This document shows, piece after piece, positions 13,014 through 24,449 of a stretch of 64,000 bases of DNA. Position 1 is the stretch's first letter. The number at the start of each line of letters is the position of its first letter. Source of the stretch: Raphanus sativus. Taxonomy: Eukaryota; Streptophyta; Magnoliopsida; Brassicales; Brassicaceae. Made by a program: the position numbers and the translations under genes. The stretch is taken from NCBI RefSeq assembly GCF_000801105.2, contig NC_079512.1, positions 34,675,848-34,739,847 of the forward strand, in the 5' to 3' direction. Under the pieces are notes generated by a model. That model did not search any database, was not told where the DNA came from, and was given only the letters and a program-made list of their open reading frames with translations.

Positions 13014-13752
13014 ATGGCGAAGAGCAGGAACAAGAAGAAGAAGAGAGACGACGACGTTTCCATGGACGTTTCCGACACTAAGAGCGTCTCTGAAGCTGCT
13101 CCCCAAGGTAAAAAGAATCTCGGCTTTGCTTAGTACCACCATCTTTAAGATTTCAAGTGTTTAAATCCGTCTTTGCTCTTCTTTGATTTTGGTTTTAGCC
13201 ATGGACACTTCGGAGACCGGAGACACCAAACTCGCTCCTCGTACTCGTAACCTGTAAGCTCAAGTTTTCGAAAATTATCATATTTATAAAAATAATCAAT
13301 TTAATTTCTGGTTTGGCTAGTTAGATTTTTTATATAAATCTTTTGTTGGGGTTTCTCTTGGCTACAAGTTTCCGTTGTGGTAATTTGCTCTCTTCTGAGT
13401 TGTATCTGGCTCGAGTCATTAAAATCATATTACATTATCATTTTGTTGAACGTACCAAGGCATAGAACGATGAAATGCATACCAAACTTCGTAGTCAGAG
13501 TTACATGCTGGCTTTGTGTCTGATGTTTTCTTTAGGACCTCCTCGCGACCCTTGCATTAATTTCTGATGATATTACTTGTTTTCTCTAGGACAAGCGTGA
13601 AGAAAGGAAAACCTATGAAGAGAACGAAGACTGCAAGGAAGGTGAAAGCTGTGGCTAAAGCTATAGCTAAGCACGACAAGTATGAAGAGAAAGCTTCCAA
13701 GAACGTTTCCAAAAAACAGAGAACTCTTTCCGCCAAGTTATTGTATGAATGA
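13014..13752 (+). CDS. Small Lys/Arg-rich conserved plant protein, 103 aa
   Basis: Exons are 13014-13107, 13199-13253 and 13590-13752; all junctions are GT-AG and the frame is continuous (312 nt). The protein begins MAKSRNKKKKRDDD and has a central acidic/Ser/Thr segment. The C-terminal half holds KKGKPMKRTKTARKVKAV and ends in SAKLLYE. The basic clusters look like nuclear or nucleolar localisation signals, but I recognise no named domain. It corresponds by order to Arabidopsis AT4G27380, an uncharacterised protein. Composition and the site II promoter motifs would fit ribosome biogenesis or nucleolar function, which is inference only. Confidence 0.85.
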
Positions 13753-14087
13753 TTTTTTTTTTTGTTTCCAGATAGAAAAGCTTTTAAGGTTTGAGCATTA
13801 AAAAGAAATAATTTCTTCAAGTTTGTGCTTCTCCTTTAGTTACAGACTTTTTTTAATGTTTTTATGGATTTTTATTATATGGGAATATTTGTCATTTACC
13901 AGGAGTTATTTAAACAAATACTTAGATGCAGAGGAGTGTGCAACTCATTACAAGTCGTTAACTGGGGCTATCACTTTTAGCATCATCAAACAAAGATCAA
14001 AGTGTAACAACAACGTCAAGGACATATATATATATACAAACGGATCTCTAACAACTAGCTCTTTGGACAAGTTTGTTGTCTCTACAG

Positions 14088-14235
14088 AATCCTCGGAAAC
14101 CTTGCTTTGGCTTTTGGCCTGACTTGTCTCTCTATGACCGGTCAGCTTGGTTGGATTTTGGACGCTATTGTGTCTGCCTTATTCCTGTATGGAGAAGTTA
14201 CAAAGGATCATCTTAGGGAACCAAGCCACGTGTGA
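14088..14235 (+). pseudogene. Orphan 3' exon of a membrane-protein gene
   Basis: After a good acceptor (TTGTTGTCTCTACAG, ending at 14087) an open stretch reads ILGNLALAFGLTCLSMTG, then QLGWILDAIVSALFLYGEV, then TKDHLREPSHV and a stop at 14233-14235. The two hydrophobic segments look like transmembrane helices, and the composition is unlike the AT-rich surroundings. I found no matching upstream exons between 13753 and 14087. By position it could be a relic of the Arabidopsis AT4G27390 gene (recalled as a small transmembrane protein), but I cannot confirm that. It may also be the last exon of a living gene whose first exons I failed to see. Confidence 0.4.
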
Positions 14236-14317
14236 ATTTGTTTGCCAAACACCAACGCACTTGGATTATACACTAAGTATAACTTCATCAAAATATGTTA
14301 ACGTATCATATTGTAGT

Positions 14318-14322
14318 GCGGG

Positions 14323-14365
<43 letters not shown>

Positions 14366-14390
14366 GCGTGTTCGATCCACGCTCACCGCA
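14318..14390 (+). tRNA. tRNA-Phe (GAA)
   Basis: The 73-nt sequence starts GCGGGGATAGCTCAG and ends TTCGATCCACGCTCACCGCA. The acceptor stem pairs except for the G5-A68 position, as in known plant tRNA-Phe. The anticodon arm is CAGACTGAAGATCTG with anticodon GAA. A-box (TAGCTCAGTTGG) and B-box (GTTCGATCC) internal promoters are intact. No intron is present, and CCA is not encoded, as expected for a nuclear tRNA gene. A T-run (about 14394-14401) follows and serves as the Pol III terminator. Confidence 0.97.
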
Positions 14391-14725
14391 ACAATTTTTT
14401 TCCGTTTTACTTACTACTCTAAACGCATCGTTTTGGACATATATTTTGGAATATTTATTTACTTTTCTCCTGTGAGAAAGAATTTCAAAAGAGCTCATTA
14501 ACGTAGTGTGGGCTATTTTTACATTTCCGGCCTGTAAATTTAGATCAAATCTAATCTCAGGGCCTTTGCTTTGTGGAATAGCCTAAACGAATCGGTTAAG
14601 GCCTATTTTAATTCTCTATTTTGTTTACATAATTGCCACTCTATCCTCTCAAGGACTTTTTTTAGTTTTTTTACTTCCTTTTTTTACCGCGTCCACTCAT
14701 ATGAGTAGCCAATTACATTAATCTC
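14391..14725. other. Spacer between tRNA-Phe and the RD26 3' end
   Basis: Apart from the Pol III T-run terminator just after the tRNA, this is presumed RD26 3' UTR and flanking DNA. In Arabidopsis I recall a LEA-family gene (AT4G27400) between the homologous neighbours; no trace of it is visible here. Confidence 0.45.
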
Positions 14726-15850
14726 TCATCCCCTAAACTCGTATATTTGACCCGAAGGCCCAAACCCGCTCAAGCTATACCCGGAACTCTGAGTCAACTC
14801 GCTCGAGTTCTGCTCCTGATCAGCCTGCGAAGTGCGAATTCCTACACCCGACTGGAACGACTGGTAACCGCCGTAATTCGATAATCCGAGGGCCGGAGCT
14901 AGCTCCGGTATGGGGTTAAGACCAGCTAAGCTAGCCCAATCGAAATTACCGTTGAGAATCGTCCTGAGTGAATTCATCCGAGGAAGATTAAAAGACACAT
15001 CTTTCATCTCCGGGAACGAATCAAGAACGTCGTCGAGCTGAGACGAAGAAGACGACGGCGACCCGTTCGTGCTCTGGTCTTCGAGACAAGCTTGTACGGG
15101 AGCAACAACAGCTTGTCTCTGCTGAGATCCCGACATCTTCTTGTAGTAGATTCGGCATAACACCCAATCATCCAACTGTAAGAAAAACAAATTTAGCTTT
15201 TTTAAAAAAATTTATTTCGATTTGATTTTTTTATACATTTTTTTTGTGATGTGTTGTTGTTTACCTTGGAGCTTCCATGGCTACGAGAATGCTCGATGAG
15301 TCGATACTCGTGCATGATCCAGTTCGTTTTCGTGCCTTTTGGAGCTTTTCCGGCGTAGAAAACCAGAGCTTTTTTAATCCCGACACGGTGACCATCCGAC
15401 GTGATGACTTTGTCAGTACCCGTTGCTTTCCAATAACCCGACCCGGCTACTCTATTGGGTCTTGACCCGTTTGGATATTTCCGGTCTCTCGGGCTAAAAA
15501 AGTACCATTCTTTCTCCCCAAACAAAGCTTTACCTGCGCGCGCGAGACACCATACAACAGCGAAAAGATAAGCAACTTTACAATAATAGTCTCTTAGTTT
15601 TAACTTTCTAAAAATTTAACCCCAAAATTACGATCGTTACAAATAAAACCTACAAGAACTGTTGCTTACTTGGCAAATCCCAAGGATCGAACTTGTAGAG
15701 ATCGATATCTCCGATGATCTGGAGAGAGAAATGATAGCCTGCAACTTTCCGACAGAGATACTGAACAAGAAGCTCTTCATCTGTCGGGTAAAAACGAAAA
15801 CCTGGAGGTAAGCTCAATTGGGCTAACGGATCCTTCTCTCTAACACCCAT
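14726..15850 (-). CDS. RD26: NAC transcription factor RD26/ANAC072, 299 aa
   Basis: Exons are 15850-15670, 15533-15265 and 15175-14726, totalling 900 nt with GT-AG introns. The start [20 protein letters not shown] matches the known RD26 start; an upstream in-frame TTG is not used. The NAC DNA-binding domain spans about residues 12-160, with [64 protein letters not shown] and the last motif [10 protein letters not shown]. The C-terminal half is Ser/Gln-rich with [11 protein letters not shown] and [19 protein letters not shown], the conserved activation region of this subgroup (RD26, ANAC019, ANAC055). RD26 is a nuclear activator induced by dehydration, ABA and jasmonate that also antagonises brassinosteroid signalling. 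Position matches AT4G27410. A typical NAC intron splits the domain twice. Confidence 0.97.
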
Positions 15851-15932
15851 TCTCTTTTCTACTTCAGCGGACAAATAATTAGTTTTTTTCGAATATATGT
15901 TTATGTTCTTCCATCTCTTTTGGACAACGCTG

Positions 15933-15942
15933 CTTTATATAG
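15933..15942 (-). promoter_or_regulatory. RD26: TATA box of RD26
   Basis: On the minus strand the sequence reads CTATATAAAG, about 85 bp upstream of the ATG at 15850. A transcription start near 15905 would give a 5' UTR of about 55 nt. Confidence 0.7.
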
Positions 15943-16060
15943 TAGGTAGGCTGTGTTAAAAGGGAAAGGCTCTTCGAGGATAAGTACAGTCGTTCTTGTC
16001 TTACTGCTGTAAAATCTAATCACGATTATCTTTGTGGACCATTTGGACCATTGACAAACT

Positions 16061-16083
16061 GCCACGTTTTGTGAACTGCCGAC
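16061..16083 (-). promoter_or_regulatory. RD26: ABRE plus DRE/CRT-like pair in the RD26 promoter
   Basis: On the RD26 coding strand the sequence 16067-16061 reads ACGTGGC, a canonical ABA-responsive element core bound by ABF/AREB bZIP factors. GCCGAC at 16078-16083 on the plus strand matches the DRE/CRT core bound by DREB/CBF factors. The pair lies about 210-235 bp upstream of the start codon. Such ABRE/DRE coupling fits the known drought and ABA induction of RD26. Confidence 0.6.
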
Positions 16084-16593
16084 CTTGTCAGTGAGCTGTA
16101 CAACTTTGTCGAGCGAGATAAATGTGCGGAATATTTTCGTATGTGTATATGTATGTTTCTTTTACTATGAGAAAACATTCTTGAAGTCATTTATTTTCTC
16201 ATGGTCCGTTCGTGACATATAAAATCTTTATAAAATAATTTACTGAGCACAACCTCTAACTAGTTAAAGTAACATCACCAAAGCTTTCAAAGTCAATTAT
16301 TCGTCTATATATGTTGTTGCCGTTCGGGTTCATGAACCGTCAGGAATAGAGGAAATAAATCGACATCTGTGAAGCCAGTTGTCCTTTCTTCTAGAATTCA
16401 GAAAAAAAGGCTAACAACGATGTGTATCTCTATCAGGATTCTCCAAATAATAGTTCGATTTATCTTTTGATGAGGCATTCACTACGTTGCAGTCGGGAAA
16501 AGAAAAGTAAGAAGCACTAACTAATCGACAGATAAATCTATTGAGCAGGCTTAGACATGCGTGGAAGGCAATGTCCTGCTCGTGTGAAATGTA

Positions 16594-16599
16594 CACGTG
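16594..16599. promoter_or_regulatory. Distal G-box CACGTG
   Basis: A palindromic CACGTG in the context ACACGTGT lies about 745 bp upstream of the RD26 ATG. It could act as an additional bZIP/bHLH site, including for ABFs; function is inferred. Confidence 0.4.
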
Positions 16600-17849
16600 T
16601 TGGTAGAGTTAGGCAAGCCTTGAATGAAATAGTCAAACTAGACAGTAGACACAAAAATATGAATAAAACAATAGCATAAGGACAGAAAGTTCTAACTATA
16701 AAAATAGAAAGGCTACGTTAACTTTTTTAACTACGGCTACGTTAATTTGAGACACGTATATATGATTAAATAAAAATTAATGAAATATAATGACAAAATA
16801 TTGTTTTCTAATTATATAACTGAGATTGTCTGACTAAATGTAGAAGACAAATGTATATATTTTCACTATTAATTTACGTCTCATTTATTTTGATTCTAAG
16901 CTTGGTTAGTTTTTATAGTAAAAGTCGTTTTATTGTTAATTGTTTTTTACAAACATCAAAATACAGGATGCTATTGTTTTGATATTTTTGAAAAATATTA
17001 TCTCAGTTCTCATAAGAAAATATAGTTTCTTCCATTTCTATACTCAAATTAAAAGATTAATTAGGTTTTCTTTCACTCAAGAAATACTATAAATGGCCTT
17101 AGAAGTTGACAAGTGAAAACAATAGATGCTGGATAGTTCTCAAGCCTTTATATAATAGTTCCGATTTTTTTGTTCTTCTTCTTCTTGATTATTCTTTCTT
17201 TTTTAATTATTGTAATTGCATTTCGTTTTCAATTGCTTTTGAACTTTAGATTTAAGTGGACGTGGAGAATTCTTGTTCATTAAGAGGACATGCTCATCCA
17301 TTTGTTTTATAAGAAAATAATTTTGTATATTAGCAAAGATACGACAAGAGTCTAGTTCAACGATCGCGCATAACTGCAAAATGTGTTGATTAGAAACTCC
17401 GCAATCGCTATTCAGTTAGCGATAATATTCTTATAATCTTGACAAAAGGTCAAAAAATATTTATATAATGATACTGATTTGGAGGCAGTGAGTTCTAAAA
17501 AAAACTCAGTGATATGACTTTGGGGGCCATGGGATGCAATCTTCAGCGAACATGCTCTACAAGAGCGATGCGGTTGGCTCTAGTCCCGCCTTGAAGCACT
17601 CCTACGTGTGTTTCAACGAGCAAGCCTAAACACATAGAGTCACAAAACACTATAAGGGAAGACATTGCAACAAAAATGACAAAAAGTCTTTTCACAAATA
17701 AAAATTATCTGTAAGTGTTTTATTATCATTACTGGAAGTTTTTGTATATCTTTGTATTCGTAGATTTGTTTTAATTTATTAGTATAACATCATTTTAAGA
17801 GTACTTAAATATTAATGGACTAAAAAGGTTTTACTATATATGGACGCAT
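16600..17849. other. AT-rich spacer upstream of RD26
   Basis: This is low-complexity AT-rich DNA. A GC-richer patch at about 17520-17640 does not match anything I recognise in either strand. GGCTACGTTAA is repeated at about 16711 and 16734. No gene is supported. Confidence 0.4.
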
Positions 17850-18143
17850 CTAGTATGGGCAATGGAATGCATGAGGAATTTGCGTCAGTTTCAGGTCACG
17901 TTCGCGACAGATTGTCTGCAACTGGTTAAGATGGTTTCTAAACCAAAGGAGTGGCCAGCGTTTGCTAACTATCTAGAAGATATCAAGACGTTGAAAAAAT
18001 CCTTCCACAGCTTGGATATCATTCATGTACCTCGCACATAAAATTTGAAGGACGATGGCTTAGCACGCAGTGCTAGGAAACAAACGTCCTTTGTTGTGCA
18101 CATGGATGCAGAGCTACCGTTATGGTTTACAGAGTCTAGTTGA
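17850..18143 (+). pseudogene. LINE-derived RNase H-like (RVT_3) fragment
   Basis: The translation reads LVWAMECMRNLRQFQVTFAT, then DCLQLVKMVSKPKEWPAFAN, then a segment ending in IIHVPR and T. After an in-frame TAA it continues NLKDDGLARSARKQTSFVVH and on to WFTESS. This is the RNase H-like domain found at the 3' end of many plant LINE reading frames: acidic DC(LQLVKMVS), HVPRT.N.KADGLAR with the expected Ala or Ala-like residue changed to Asp, and LPLWF. One internal stop and absent flanking reverse transcriptase show a decayed relic. Confidence 0.7.
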
Positions 18144-19440
18144 GTCTGTAAAAATCGACGACAAAAAAAAAAAATATATATGGACGCATCTAACAAATTG
18201 TGAGTTGTACACGCATATACATATATATTCCCTGTCTTTAAAGTATGCTTTTCTTTGTGAAGTTACATGTTTGTTAAAGCTTTAAAGGAGAATAGGTGAG
18301 GACCGTGAGGTGATCACGAAGCTTTATCTAAAGGAAAATAAAAAAGGCATGATGCTTTCTAAATGCATCGATTCAAAACCATTTGTAACAGATATGCAGA
18401 ATCTGGTCTGTATATGAGTTATTGGTGACAATTTTTTTTTTTTTTTTTGAGAAAGGGCTTGTTATTGGTGACAATTCCATTCTGAATTTTAGGCTCATCT
18501 AAGTTAGTCGTAGGTGGTAGAGAGGTCGACGGGTTTTAGACGGTTCGTCTTCTTTTTTTTGTGTGTCTAAATTACTATGTAGATAACTTTTACCAACACT
18601 ATCTTTCAACAAATATAGCTGCTATAAATAATTTTAAATAAAATTAAATAGAGAAATACTCTATGATAACCCTGAAAAAGGTTAGGATCCAAAATAAATG
18701 TTTTATTAAATGACTAAATATACACTTATAATCATAAGGTTAATTAATGTAGACCTTAAGGTTTAGATTTAAGAGGTGGAATTTCTGGGATTGATATTTA
18801 ATTTTTATAAAATTAAAAAATTAAAACTAAAAATTTGAAAATAATTTTTTAAAAATATTTTTAAAAATCATTTCCAAATTTGAAAAATAAAATTTTGAAA
18901 TCCAAAAAATAAAAATTTATAAAAAAATTTGAGTTTGAAAACATATAGTTCGAAATTATAAAAATAAATTTAAATTCTTTTATCTTAAATTATTTTGGTC
19001 ATTTTTTTCTTATAAGTTTTTTATGATAAAAACTTTAAAAGGTTTATTTGAAGAATTGACCAATTAAATTTGTAGACAATTCCTTATACACAATATCCTT
19101 ATTCTTGTTTTTTTAACACAAGGCTAAATTGACCGATTTTTTATGTTATCTTCTTAATTATGCGGCAACTAATTTAAGTTAAGCATTATTCCTCTTACAC
19201 TACTTTCTGATTCAAGTATCTCAAGTGCTGGGTTAATGATGCTGCTTGAAGTCCATATTATGTTAACTATATGCTCCAGAATTGCATCAGCTAGCCGTTC
19301 GAATTTAGAAAACGCGAGAGGTCAAGTATCTTCATATACGAACGAATACACCGTGTAAAGTGTGTTGGAATTGGAACGCATAACTAATAAATTGGCTTTG
19401 AACTTTCCTTTTAAACACACACAGAACATGTTCTTCACAT
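18144..19440. other. AT-rich spacer with a retroposon-tail insertion
   Basis: The region contains the short poly(T) insertion at 18434-18460 (listed separately) and a very A/T-rich block at about 18780-18980 made of AAATTT-like runs. No coding sequence is supported. Confidence 0.4.
18418..18476 (-). mobile_element. Micro-insertion: poly(A) tail with CCCTTTCTC end, 16-bp TSD
   Basis: The 16-bp direct repeat GTTATTGGTGACAATT occurs at 18418-18433 and 18461-18476. Between them lie about 15 T and GAGAAAGGGCTT. Read on the minus strand this is AAGCCCTTTCTC followed by poly(A), the expected product of a severely 5'-truncated non-LTR retroposon. Confidence 0.7.
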
Positions 19441-19905
19441 AACTCCCTTTATTGATATTTGACTTATCAGAGGACCACTTGAGCAGGACCAAATTAATAA
19501 ACCAATTAATTACACAAAACACAACATCAAAAGAGGCCAAAGTATTTTGAAACACAATTCATCATATTTCATCACAAATAGTCAAATGTAGTAATACTAA
19601 AGATTCATTTAAACAAAGAAAAAAGATAATACTAAAGATTCTAATTAAAAAACTGTAATGCAATAAGAACTTACTGGAGTTATATATTACTACTTAGATT
19701 CTGGTATAACTCCCTCTATTACTACTGATATTACTTGAGCAGGACCAAATTAGTAAACCAATTAGTTACACAAAACACAACATCAAAAGAGGTTAAAGTA
19801 TTTTGAAACATAATTCAACATATTTCATCACAGATAGATTATATTAAAGATTCTAATGAAAAACAGTAATGCAATAAGAACTTATTGGAGTTATTATACA
19901 TTCGA
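19441..19905. repeat. Degenerate direct duplication of about 0.2-0.25 kb downstream of ABCG9
   Basis: Unit 1 (about 19441-19690) and unit 2 (about 19708-19905) share long near-identical stretches, for example GAGCAGGACCAAATTA, ACACAAAACACAACATCAAA and GTAATGCAATAAGAACTTA, in the same order with small indels. The second copy ends about 50 bp from the ABCG9 stop codon, so it may lie in its 3' UTR. Confidence 0.75.
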
Positions 19906-19958
19906 TCATACTCAAAAAATCCCAAAACCCAAAAAAATATGGCGGATATAGCTAAATA

Positions 19959-20710
19959 TTAGCCAGCCTTGGTCTTACCAATTCTCATCAAAGCAATATA
20001 GGCAACAACTCTATAGCCAACAAGCATCACAGCCAACGCAAAGGAAGAGGCCAACCCACTGTGAAACCCTATAAGCTTAATACCTTCAAAATCACCAACA
20101 TAACACTTGGAGTTCCCATTTTCACCACAAGGATACCACTCACTCTCCGTGTACTGACCCAATATCAGTAGTTTATAGGTATAGTAACTTATTGATACGT
20201 ATTTAATCCAAGCGATGAAGGCTGGGACATGTCGAACGAAGTATCCTCCTGCTAACAAAAACGCGAGCATTAGAACTGACCCGAGTGTCGTAGCTGTCTT
20301 CTGATCCATCACCATGGCACCTAGGGCTAGTCCTAGCCCACCAGAGACAAGGACGTGGACGAGGAGGACCAGGAGGGTCAGAAAGAAGTTTACAGGTTTA
20401 GGGTTTAAACCAGCCATCCAATATGTGATTATGAGAAAAATGGTTGGTAGAATAAGCTCCATCGGGAGATCCCCGACGATTCGAGACATGAAGTAAGACG
20501 AGAGCCTGTACATGCCCGATGAACGTTCTTTCTCGAGCATTCTTCTCTCTTCAGGAAACGTGAAGATTTGTTGGAAGAGAGGAAAGAACGCCCAGAAGGA
20601 TGACACAAAGAACAATAGCCCTATCTGAAACAATGAACCACAAGTAATTACATCATATATAATATGCATATACACAAGAACACTAATTAGTAGACCCAAA
20701 AGATAAATCA

Positions 20711-20769
<59 letters not shown>

Positions 20770-22417
20770 TACCTGATCTTGTAAGTGAGAAAGGTCCGTT
20801 TTCCACCAAAGGAGACCACATAAGAGAGACACGACAAAAACCTGACCAATCTTTAGGCCAGAGAAAGAATCGTGTCGCCTATGCTTAAGGCCTCTCTCCG
20901 AGAGAACACAAAACTGCTGCCACCAAGTAGTTGGCCAGTCCCCAAAATGCTTGGAATCTCCAAGATTCTCTATCGATTGAAGAGTACAATATTGAGCATC
21001 TTCTCCCTTAAGATCATTGATAACATTGTCCAACAGAGTTGTCTTGTAAACCGCAACCAGAGCTTCCTTCAAAGCCTCTGGTCTTTGGAGTTCATCTGAT
21101 CCAATACCTATAGATACAATATGTCCATGTTTGATCTTAGATTCAACAAAGAGACAAAAGACTATATGGATAATTACTTGTCCGGGAAAAGAGACTAACC
21201 GTTTGCGATATCCAAGAGAAAATCTGATGGATTAATCCTTTCCACAGATGGGGAATATCCAACGCTAGCAAAATAATCCATAGCATTGGATCCAAGCCCG
21301 AAATAGATCGGATTGCCTTCTGATAAGAGAAGGATCTTATCAAACATATAAAACAACCTACTAGAAGGTTGATGAATTGTTGTCACGACCGTTCTTCCAC
21401 CGCGAGCCAGTTCCCACAAAATGGACACAATCCTCTGAGCAGTAGTCGAATCAAGACCAGAAGTAGGCTCATCAAGAAATAGTAAACTAGGGTTTATAAG
21501 AATCTCTTGCCCTATGCTAACCCTTTTCCTCTCACCGCCTGAAACACCTCTCAAGAAAGGTTCTCCAATGATAGTATTCTTACATCTATCTAGACCCAAC
21601 TCAGTGACCACCGCCTCAGCTTGTTTGATCTTCTCTTGTTTCTTGAAAGAGTTCGGAAGACGGAGAAGGGCAGTGAAGACTAAAGTTTCCGTGACAGTCA
21701 AGTGAGGGTAAAGAGCATCGTCTTGAGTCACGAAACCTGTGGCTCGCTTCACGCCTTTAGAGAATGGCTTGTTGTTGTAGGATATGTTTCCTGTGAGCTT
21801 CCCTTTTCCTTCACTAACCCTCCCACCTAAAGCCGTCAACAAGCTGGTCTTGCCACTTCCCGAGGGACCGAGCATAGCTAGGATCTCTCCCGGTTTGACG
21901 ATCCCGTTTATGCCTTTCAAGATGGTCATCTCTTCGGTTTTGACTTTGGTTTGACTCAACCAGCTCTTTGGTTCCTTCACCTTCACCGTGTACACAACAT
22001 TCTCAAACTGCTCCGAAACATCAAAAGCAAAATTGAATCAGCATATATATATATAAAACACATGCAAATAAAAAGCTTGCTCTAAATCTTGTAATGAAAC
22101 GAAAATATTCGTGGATTATGTATATGTGTGTGCCTTGTGAAGATGATTTATCATACTTGTAGATACACTGACACAAATTAAGACGTCTAACCTAATGAAC
22201 CACTGTGCGTTCTCCATACATTATCAAAAGTTGAAAAATCAGCAAAAATAAAAATAAAAGCATATACTCATAAGGTATGTATCAATGAATAAATAGATTT
22301 AACCTTTAAAGTAATAGGAAGATTAGCCTTTTTAAATATTGAAAAAGGAAGGGTACGATCATCGTTATTATTCTCGATCTGGGCTTCAACATCCATAGGA
22401 ACCTCTTGATTATCCAT
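19959..22417 (-). CDS. ABCG9: ABC transporter G family half-transporter ABCG9, 640 aa
   Basis: Exons are 22417-22304, 22007-21200, 21107-20773 and 20624-19959 (1923 nt, one frame). The start [13 protein letters not shown] is the first ATG of the frame. The nucleotide-binding domain comes first: Walker A GPSGSGKT at 85-92, signature VSGGE at 193-197, Walker [13 protein letters not shown] at 213-224 and the H-loop in [11 protein letters not shown]. The membrane domain follows, including [15 protein letters not shown], the [13 protein letters not shown] motif and [16 protein letters not shown]. This NBD-TMD order defines ABCG half-size transporters, which dimerise in the plasma membrane. Arabidopsis ABCG9 has been linked to vascular development and pollen coat sterol lipids. 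Position matches AT4G27420. Intron 3 carries a long (TA)n run. Confidence 0.96.
20714..20764. repeat. (TA)n microsatellite in ABCG9 intron 3
   Basis: An almost uninterrupted TA dinucleotide run of roughly 45-50 bp lies just before the 3' side of exon 3. It is likely length-polymorphic. Confidence 0.9.
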
Positions 22418-23930
22418 TCCAAAAAATTGATCGATGTATAAACCCTTACTCACAGGTAACTAAGGATTAAGGCTGGATTATCGATCAAAACGGAATAAAA
22501 TATTCTCTCCTGATTATTAAGAAACTATTATTTGATAAAACTCAATCGAGAGGAGAGAAAGTTGGATGAAGTATTTGATTTTGTTGGCTCTAGGAGTTCT
22601 AGAGTCGGAAGATAACTTGTAGCTCTTTTATTTAGCTGATAAAGAGATATTAGGGTTCACGTAAGGAAACTGAGAGAGGATTTTAAGGATATATAGAAGA
22701 AATCTTCTTAGAAAAAAGTTTCTGTTACTAAGCACGCTTTTAGAGTGGGATGTTTGTTCTAATCCTTTGGAACTTTTTTTTGATATATAACCAATAAGTT
22801 AAGAGATTCGCTACGATTTTCTTATGTTTTTCTTTTATAAAAATAAATATTAAATAACATTTGTTAATAAATAGAATAATCTTAAATAGCACTCAAACGA
22901 ATTTTTAATAATAAATATTTCACATTTACTCGTTAAATAAATAAGTATTAATACTATACAATATTACATTAATTTCAATAAATATATATAATGAAATAGG
23001 GGAGAGCGCAAGGCGAGGTTTTCTTACAAAATACTTAATTAAATTTATTATTTTATTTGGCAAATAAAAACAAATTAATAAGAAGGTAAGACAAATGTTG
23101 AACAGAAAACTATTTTTTTTTACAAAACTATTTTCTTTGATACAATAACAATGAATATGCAAAAATATATAAATTGTTCTAATTAAATCAAAGAGTCTTG
23201 AGATAATCAGATTAGATAGGGGTTTCCAAATGTAGATATCCATCTTCCCATATCTGAAACGACAGAGTTAATAAACTAACATCAACATAATGGCAATATG
23301 AAAGATGACAAAACATAAAAGAAATTTAACCCTACACTTAAGAAATCAAAGGTGGAAATTCGCAAGTGAAAAGTAAGAGTTGAGCTCTCGATCACCCACT
23401 TAAAACAACTTAGTTTAAGATATAATTTTTTTGTTTAAAAATACAAACATATATATCTCTTATTTTGTTGTGGATGCATTATAAATGTTATAAATGCTAT
23501 TGAATCCAAATGCAAAAGTATATTTATATGATAAGTTATCGTAGATGAACTTTGTAAAACATTAAGATATATGGATTTCCTATGAATTAAAGTAATATTA
23601 GTGTTAATTACTGAGCTAAATTACAAAAAAAAAAAATTACAAGAAAGTCAACATCATGGGAAATATGTTTGTATTGAGCCTATTGAGAGCAACATTTCTT
23701 TATGAAAGCTTAATTTATTAGTGCGTAGACCTTTTCGATTGAACGGAGAGGCCCAAACCGGGCTGCATTTTCTTACTCGAGAACTGATTCAGTTTGTATG
23801 GAAACGGAGGAATTTAGGTAGTTTCTCTAACAATTGTTGAACTCTGAATGGATTAAACTCTCTCATTGGAGTATGTGCTATACACTGTCTGTCGTTAATC
23901 TATCTTTATCTTTCTAGTATTTTTGTACAC

Positions 23931-23979
23931 AAGAGTAGTTGAATTCCTTTTCTCAAAAAAAAAAGAGTAGTTGAATTCC
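23931..23979 (+). mobile_element. Micro-insertion: TTTTCTC plus poly(A), 17-bp TSD
   Basis: AAGAGTAGTTGAATTCC occurs at 23931-23947 and again at 23963-23979. The 15-bp insert is TTTTCTC followed by A residues. It carries the same CTTTTCTC(A)n end as the insertion at 18434-18460, here in plus orientation. Confidence 0.7.
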
Positions 23980-24366
23980 ACTTCGACTTGACACCGTTAC
24001 GTACGCATCATATTACTCTTCCTTTCAAACTCCTATACTCATTTTATTTGTATTCAATAACACCCCCTTACTTTGCATATACTCAAGAAAATAAAGTAAA
24101 TACTGTATAATATAAGAGCAAGAGATAAAAAAATATAATAAATAAAAGATTTTTACTAGCGCTTGATTTTCGGAGATAATTATTAAGAAAATCTATTATA
24201 GATCAAGCTTACAATTATCCATGCTATATTTTAAAACCATATTATTATCATTTTCATAGTTGGACTTGGATTTACACATCATAAAATAAAACAATAGTTT
24301 ATATATAAAATTTTATATGATTCAAGCTTAAATGCTTAATATTTTAAACTTCGGAATAATGATTGA

Positions 24367-24411
24367 ATGTATGATTGCCTTTTTTTTTGTGAAAGGGTGT
24401 ATGTATGATTG
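24367..24411 (-). mobile_element. Micro-insertion: poly(T) plus GTGAAAGGG, 11-bp TSD
   Basis: ATGTATGATTG occurs at 24367-24377 and 24401-24411. The 23-bp insert is CC, nine T and GTGAAAGGGTGT. Read on the minus strand it ends CCCTTTCAC(A)n, a one-base variant of the CCCTTTCTC(A)n tail. Confidence 0.6.
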
Positions 24412-24449
24412 TTAACCGGTCTGAAAACATGAATCGAAGAGATCTATGA

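Noticed and set aside
13823..14122. 99-residue plus-strand frame upstream of tRNA-Phe
   Set aside because: No recognisable protein and composition like spacer. The better-supported signal here is the 48-codon exon in another frame.
15850..15874. RD26 with eight extra N-terminal residues
   Set aside because: The upstream start would be TTG. The ATG at 15850 gives the known MGVREKDPL start.
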